Origin: UBA5336 sp039198685
GTDB lineage: Bacteria > Pseudomonadota > Alphaproteobacteria > Caulobacterales > Hyphomonadaceae
Assembly (NCBI GenBank): GCA_039198685.1
Contig: JBCCTK010000021.1
Location: forward strand, 1 to 28,005
Reading direction: 5' to 3'
Length of the DNA stretch: 28,005 bases
Shown here: piece by piece, positions 24,481 through 28,005 of the stretch
Numbering within the stretch: position 1 is the stretch's first letter
Layout of the letters: every line of letters begins with the position of its first letter
The notes under the pieces: model-generated
Told to the model about the DNA's origin: nothing
The model's database searches: none
What the model saw: the letters and a program-made list of their open reading frames with translations, nothing else
Made by a program: the position numbers and the translations under genes

Positions 24481-25413
24481 ATGGTTGGGTGCAGGCAGCT
24501 GGGACTGGCCATAGAATTTAAGTTTCCATCGCCAGATAACCTTGCCAAGTCCGCGGGCGGCCTTATCCAACCATGCCGCGCGTTGCGGTGCGCCAGTCAG
24601 CCATCCAAGCCCGGCCAGGATGCTATAAACGGCAAACTGGCTTGTGCCCACGCCGATCCAAAACAAAAGCTCGGGGTACTTTCTGGATGCTTCTGCTTTA
24701 CGCGTGGGACCCTGCCCATAGGCTATTGCTCTTGTAAGCGTATATTTCAAGCGAGCCCGCTGGGTCGGGACATGCTCCCAGACACGCGCATTTTCCGCCC
24801 AGCCAAACGTGCATCCCGCACGTTCTGCATGCATGAAAAGCAGATCGTCTTCGCCGCCAACTTCATTCATCTTGGGATCAAAAAGTGGCGCGCGCTTGGG
24901 CAATTGCCCAAGATCGAGGAGCGCATTTCCACAGCCGTAAAACTCTGGGATTAATCCAGTATTGTGGCCGGGCCTTCGCGAGAAGAATGTTTCAAAAAAC
25001 GCGCGATGGACCTTCACATCAACTGGCAAGACGGCGTCAACGGGGCCAAACGTGACCGCTGCTCTGGAGGCTTCATAGGCCTTCAGCAGCTCTTCTAACC
25101 ATGTCTCAGGGGCAGTCTGGTCATCATCGACAAAGGCAACAAGAGGGGTGTCTACACAGTCCAACGCTGCGTTGCGCGCATTCGCGACACCGGCTTGTTT
25201 GCAGTGAATGACTTTCGTTTGAAGGGCGCCGGGCGCCTTCGCGCTGAGTGCGTTTGCCGTGGCCAGGGCAGAGCCCTGTGGATCATTGTCTACGATGATC
25301 AAACTTGGCCTGATGCGGTCGAGTGCGGACTGGGCAAACAGACTGCGGACCGCATCTGAAAGCGGGCCAACCCGTCTGAATGTTGGCACAATGATGGTGA
25401 CGCGCGGCGGCAT
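24439..25413 (-). CDS. Family 2 glycosyltransferase (HfsL-like)
   Basis: A 324-residue GT2 enzyme: RVTIIVPTFRRVGPL at the start, IIVDNDP, QAGVANARNAAL, the metal site FVDDDQT (96-98) and the catalytic base region GGEDDLLFMHAERAG. A hydrophobic segment near 250-272 (WIGVGTSQFAVYSILAGLGWL) may bind the membrane. It would add a sugar to the lipid-linked repeat unit. Its ATG shares one base with the hfsH stop (TGATG), so it belongs to the E-G-H arm. Position and family recall HfsL of holdfast synthesis, but GT2 enzymes cannot be told apart by eye, so I leave the symbol empty. The proline-rich tail lies in the overlap with hfsC. Confidence 0.85.
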   Translation of the reverse strand: MPPRVTIIVPTFRRVGPLSDAVRSLFAQSALDRIRPSLIIVDNDPQGSALATANALSAKAPGALQTKVIHCKQAGVANARNAALDCVDTPLVAFVDDDQTAPETWLEELLKAYEASRAAVTFGPVDAVLPVDVKVHRAFFETFFSRRPGHNTGLIPEFYGCGNALLDLGQLPKRAPLFDPKMNEVGGEDDLLFMHAERAGCTFGWAENARVWEHVPTQRARLKYTLTRAIAYGQGPTRKAEASRKYPELLFWIGVGTSQFAVYSILAGLGWLTGAPQRAAWLDKAARGLGKVIWRWKLKFYGQSQLPAPNHSNPATGRAGQPQT

Positions 25414-26201
25414 CAGGCAGCGACCGCGTTGATTTCAGCCATGGCACCGCTTGGGGTGGTGAGATAGGCGCCGCTGTCGCGCGCCTGGCGCACGATGCGC
25501 TCCAAGGTCTTTGGTGTCACGCCAAACGCGCTGGGCTCGTTTTGCACATCATGGGTAAAGAAGATGAGCCACCCTGGGCTGCGAACAGCGGCCTCGATCA
25601 TCCTCTCGGCACGCCGTATTGAGTCTGCATCCATGTTGAGTTCCACGGCCCGCAGCTGCATCAGATCGGTCCCGCGCCGATTGATGCCTGGTAACACGCC
25701 GCGCCCCGTTTCAAATCGATCTGAAAGTGCATTTTTTAGGGCCAAACGCGTTTCACCGTATGGATAAGCAAAGTGGCGAATGGTTTGTGTGGGATTGTGT
25801 AGACAGAGCGCGTTGAGGTTCTCGTCTATGTCGCTCAGGACATTTGCCTGGAGTGCCTTGGAACAGTTTATGTGGGTCTGAGTGTGGGCAGCGATTTCGT
25901 GACCAGCGTCAGCCAAAGATCTCATATCTTCCAGCGTGTAATAAGGGCCAAAGGGGCCCTCTTGGTCAACAAATCCAGTGCAGGTGTAGTATGCGCCATG
26001 CGCATGAAAGCGGTCCAGGATATCAGCACCATTTTGCGCCGCAGACTTGGGAAAGTCATCAAAGGTGAAACTGATGATAGCGCGGCTGGGGGTGTTGGAA
26101 AGCGCTTTCGCCGTGCGCCATTGGTTCCAGCGGCGTTCGACCTTTGCAAGCAAGGACCGTGGCGGCGAATAGAGATTCGGATCGATTACGCCGTCAGTCA
26201 T
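25413..26201 (-). CDS. hfsH: Polysaccharide deacetylase (HfsH-like)
   Basis: A 262-residue NodB-homology deacetylase without a signal peptide, so probably cytoplasmic. The catalytic motifs are intact: FTFDDFP (D48, D49), the metal-binding HTQTH (H106, H110), the FAYPYGE segment (144-150) and THDV (H217). It would remove N-acetyl groups from hexosamine in the repeat unit before export, as HfsH does for Caulobacter holdfast, where deacetylation gives cohesion and adhesion. The phrase FDDFPKSAAQNGADIL is much like the holdfast enzyme as I recall it. It overlaps hfsG by four bases upstream and the next glycosyltransferase by one base downstream. Confidence 0.85.
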   Translation of the reverse strand: MTDGVIDPNLYSPPRSLLAKVERRWNQWRTAKALSNTPSRAIISFTFDDFPKSAAQNGADILDRFHAHGAYYTCTGFVDQEGPFGPYYTLEDMRSLADAGHEIAAHTQTHINCSKALQANVLSDIDENLNALCLHNPTQTIRHFAYPYGETRLALKNALSDRFETGRGVLPGINRRGTDLMQLRAVELNMDADSIRRAERMIEAAVRSPGWLIFFTHDVQNEPSAFGVTPKTLERIVRQARDSGAYLTTPSGAMAEINAVAA

Positions 26202-27109
26202 TCGATGTCTCTGGAATAGATCAGGGCGCGGAAAAGTTTCAGGCTCAGCAGGCGTGCGCGGATCGGCATGGCTTTCGACTCAGTTAGCCTTCGCGCCGCG
26301 TAAATTAGAGGCGCCCTGAAGACCCCCGCAAACTTCAACAGCCTCGCCGCCCTGTACAATGGCATATCGGCGACACGATCTGGATGGCGATGGGCCAGGC
26401 GTGCGAAATTCGCTCCGGATGCTTGGTATTTTTCGAGGATGCCCTTGTCGGTTAACAATCCCAGGTGAGATGCAGTGTTGTTGATATGCAATATCGGAAA
26501 ATGGTGCAGGATTGAAAGGCCCCAGTCGACGTCCTCCCATCCCCACCCGACATAGCCGGGATCCAGGGTCACCCTGGTAAAGATCGTCCGATGAACAAGA
26601 ATGTTCGAAGTGAACACGTAACGGCCTGGATCCTTGCTGCGGATTGCCGCGTCAAGACACTCAGAAACCTCGGACTGGGCTAGATGCAGGGCCGTTGCGG
26701 CGCTTTTTGCGACCTGCAATGTACTGCTTCCGCCGCATACAAGGGTCGGTCTGCCGAGTGTATCTGTCAATTTGATATACTGCGCGAGAAAGTCCCTGTC
26801 ATTGGGGACCATGTCGGCATCCAGCAGAACAACCCAGTCGGTGGTAGCTGCCTCCAGGAGGCAATTGCGGGCTTCGGCTCGACCGAGATTGGTTTGTGAA
26901 GCTATCAATTCCGACCGGCCGGGGAATTCGCTAATCAGCGCTTCGATCATCTCAATTCGGGCGTCATCACCAGATCCATCATCGAAGACAATCAGGTGCG
27001 TTTGCTCTGCGCCCTTGCAGGCGCAAAGCGCTGTGATCAGGGGTTCGATATCGTCCCTATAGGTGGGAACCAGGATCGAGAGCACGATCTGATGAGCCGG
27101 TCTGTCCAT
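26198..27109 (-). CDS. hfsG: Family 2 glycosyltransferase (HfsG-like)
   Basis: A 303-residue GT2 enzyme from the ATG at 27109, which has GAGGTG nine bases upstream. A start at 27160 would overlap the hfsE stop by 11 bases and add 17 residues but has no ribosome site. Motifs are LSILVPTYRDD, FDDGSGDD, LGRAEARN, the metal site LLDADMVP (97-99) and GWGWEDVDWGLSI near 188-200, the last typical of galactosyltransferase-7C-like GT2 enzymes that build amino-sugar polymers. It lies between hfsE and hfsH, matching hfsG in the Caulobacter order E-F-G-H, with the flippase hfsF missing. The 3' end overlaps hfsH by four bases. Confidence 0.8.
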   Translation of the reverse strand: MDRPAHQIVLSILVPTYRDDIEPLITALCACKGAEQTHLIVFDDGSGDDARIEMIEALISEFPGRSELIASQTNLGRAEARNCLLEAATTDWVVLLDADMVPNDRDFLAQYIKLTDTLGRPTLVCGGSSTLQVAKSAATALHLAQSEVSECLDAAIRSKDPGRYVFTSNILVHRTIFTRVTLDPGYVGWGWEDVDWGLSILHHFPILHINNTASHLGLLTDKGILEKYQASGANFARLAHRHPDRVADMPLYRAARLLKFAGVFRAPLIYAARRLTESKAMPIRARLLSLKLFRALIYSRDIE

Positions 27110-27149
27110 ACACAGTGACACCTCATTCGGTGTGTGAAGAGTCTGTGGA

Positions 27150-28004
27150 TCAACGGTCATTGGCGGAATCGCCCCAAATGCACGGCGCCGTCTTGAGCAC
27201 AATATACAGATCGAACAAAAGGGACGCGCGGTTCACATATTCCAGGTCAAGGCGGACACGATTCTCGACAGCTTGCTTTGTGTGGACGGGTCCGCGCGAT
27301 CCTTTGATTTGTGCCCATCCTGTAAGCCCTGGTTTGACACGGTGGCGGTGTGCATATGCGCGAACGATTTCATGTACCTCGGTGTGCTCGGTCGTCATTC
27401 CGATGGCGTGGGGCCGTGGGCCGACAATCGACATCTCGCCGATCAGCACGTTCCAAAGCTGAGGCAGTTCATCCAGGCTAGTACGGCGAATAAACTGACC
27501 AATGCGGGTGACACGTGCATCGCCTGCGAAGGTTTGGACCACCATGCGTTCTTGTGAGACACTGTCAGGCCGCATGGACCGAAACTTCCAGACCCGAAAA
27601 ACCTTGTTGTTGAAGCCATGGCGTTTCTGACGGAAGAAAATTGGCCCGCGATCCTCAAGCCAAACCGCCAGTGCAATGATGCCCATAACCGGCGCAAAGC
27701 CGACCAGCATCCCAGCTGAAAGGATGATGTCAGCGACGCGTTTGGCAATGGTTTGGCCAAGGTTTACAGGCGCTCCTGAAATATAGGCTGCAGGAGAGCG
27801 GGCGATTTCATCCAGGTCTTCTACTTCTGGGTCAAAGCCAGCCAGATCCAGCAGGAGAACTACGCGTTGCGGTAGAACCCTCAGCCTGTCGAGAAGGTTG
27901 CGAACCCGGTCCTTGGCATCGGTGGTAACCGTGACGACGATGCGGTCCATCTCCGGCAGGTGTTCCCAGTTCATCAAGTCCTCGAGGCTCCCGAGCACAG
28001 GAAT
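27150..28004 (-). CDS. hfsE: Undecaprenyl-phosphate sugar phosphotransferase (HfsE/WcaJ-like), 5' end outside window
   Basis: The frame is open to the right edge, reading IPVLGSLEDL before the first internal GTG, so the gene starts outside the window. The visible part is the end of the CoA-binding-like N-terminal domain and the whole catalytic bacterial sugar transferase domain. That domain shows a re-entrant helix (AKRVADIILSAGMLVG), FFRQKRHGFNNKVFRVWKFR, the catalytic SLDELPQLWNVL with its Asp-Glu pair, GEMSIVGPRPH and KPGLTGWAQIKGSRG. It is a polyisoprenyl-phosphate hexose-1-phosphate transferase that starts repeat-unit synthesis at the inner membrane. As the first gene of the minus arm it fits hfsE or its paralogues pssY/pssZ. 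Confidence 0.85.
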   Translation of the reverse strand: MPVLGSLEDLMNWEHLPEMDRIVVTVTTDAKDRVRNLLDRLRVLPQRVVLLLDLAGFDPEVEDLDEIARSPAAYISGAPVNLGQTIAKRVADIILSAGMLVGFAPVMGIIALAVWLEDRGPIFFRQKRHGFNNKVFRVWKFRSMRPDSVSQERMVVQTFAGDARVTRIGQFIRRTSLDELPQLWNVLIGEMSIVGPRPHAIGMTTEHTEVHEIVRAYAHRHRVKPGLTGWAQIKGSRGPVHTKQAVENRVRLDLEYVNRASLLFDLYIVLKTAPCIWGDSANDR

Positions 28005-28005
28005 A

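Overview
The window looks like chromosomal DNA of a stalked or prosthecate alphaproteobacterium of the Caulobacterales/Maricaulales/Hyphomonadaceae type. Reasons: GC content by eye in the high fifties, very compact gene packing with many ATGA/GTGA/TGATG overlaps, a MoxR-DUF58-SpoIIM-RDD operon common in this group, and above all a polysaccharide cluster at the right end whose gene content and order resemble the Caulobacter holdfast (hfs) loci. The genus is inferred, not proven. I see no tRNA, rRNA, insertion sequence, prophage or CRISPR array. No gap between genes exceeds about 260 bases.

Layout. (1) 2-5375, plus strand: the 3' part of an operon DUF4350 (5' end outside the window), MoxR AAA+ ATPase, DUF58 protein, SpoIIM-like membrane protein and RDD membrane protein, each overlapping the next. 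(2) 5388-6218, minus: exported six-cysteine protein with a decayed OmpA-like domain. (3) 6412-8139, plus: ilvD, dihydroxy-acid dehydratase. (4) 8163-9516, minus: a DUF4402 exported protein and a calcineurin-type phosphoesterase. (5) 9591-10595, plus: a DUF3137 membrane protein. (6) 10603-11786, minus: a DUF2145 exported protein coupled to a small exported protein, with a striking 16-bp-arm perfect inverted repeat over the candidate promoter. (7) 12045-12419, plus: a small exported helical protein.

(8) 12423-16655, minus: xthA (exonuclease III), a GmhB-like heptose bisphosphate phosphatase lacking most of its zinc site, a TetA-type MFS exporter, GtrA and a GtrB-like family 2 glycosyltransferase. 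Divergent from these, at 16762-18573, is a 603-residue polytopic protein resembling GT-C glycosyltransferases; together with gtrA/gtrB it could form a three-part lipid-linked sugar flipping and transfer system. (9) 18615-20802, plus: amn (AMP nucleosidase) followed by a polytopic membrane protein.

(10) 20979-28004: candidate holdfast polysaccharide locus in two converging arms. The plus arm is hfsA (Wzz-like copolymerase), hfsB (kinase-like partner with lost Walker A and B motifs) and hfsC (Wzy-type polymerase). The minus arm is hfsE (initiating phosphoglycosyl transferase, cut by the window end), hfsG (glycosyltransferase), hfsH (polysaccharide deacetylase) and a further glycosyltransferase (hfsL-like). 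The arms overlap tail to tail by 42 bases. Proposed flow: HfsE loads the first sugar phosphate on undecaprenyl phosphate, the glycosyltransferases extend it, HfsH deacetylates N-acetyl sugars, a flippase not found here exports the unit, HfsC polymerises it and HfsA/HfsB help export through an outer-membrane channel also not found here. A near-consensus CtrA-like box lies upstream of hfsA, which would fit cell-cycle control.
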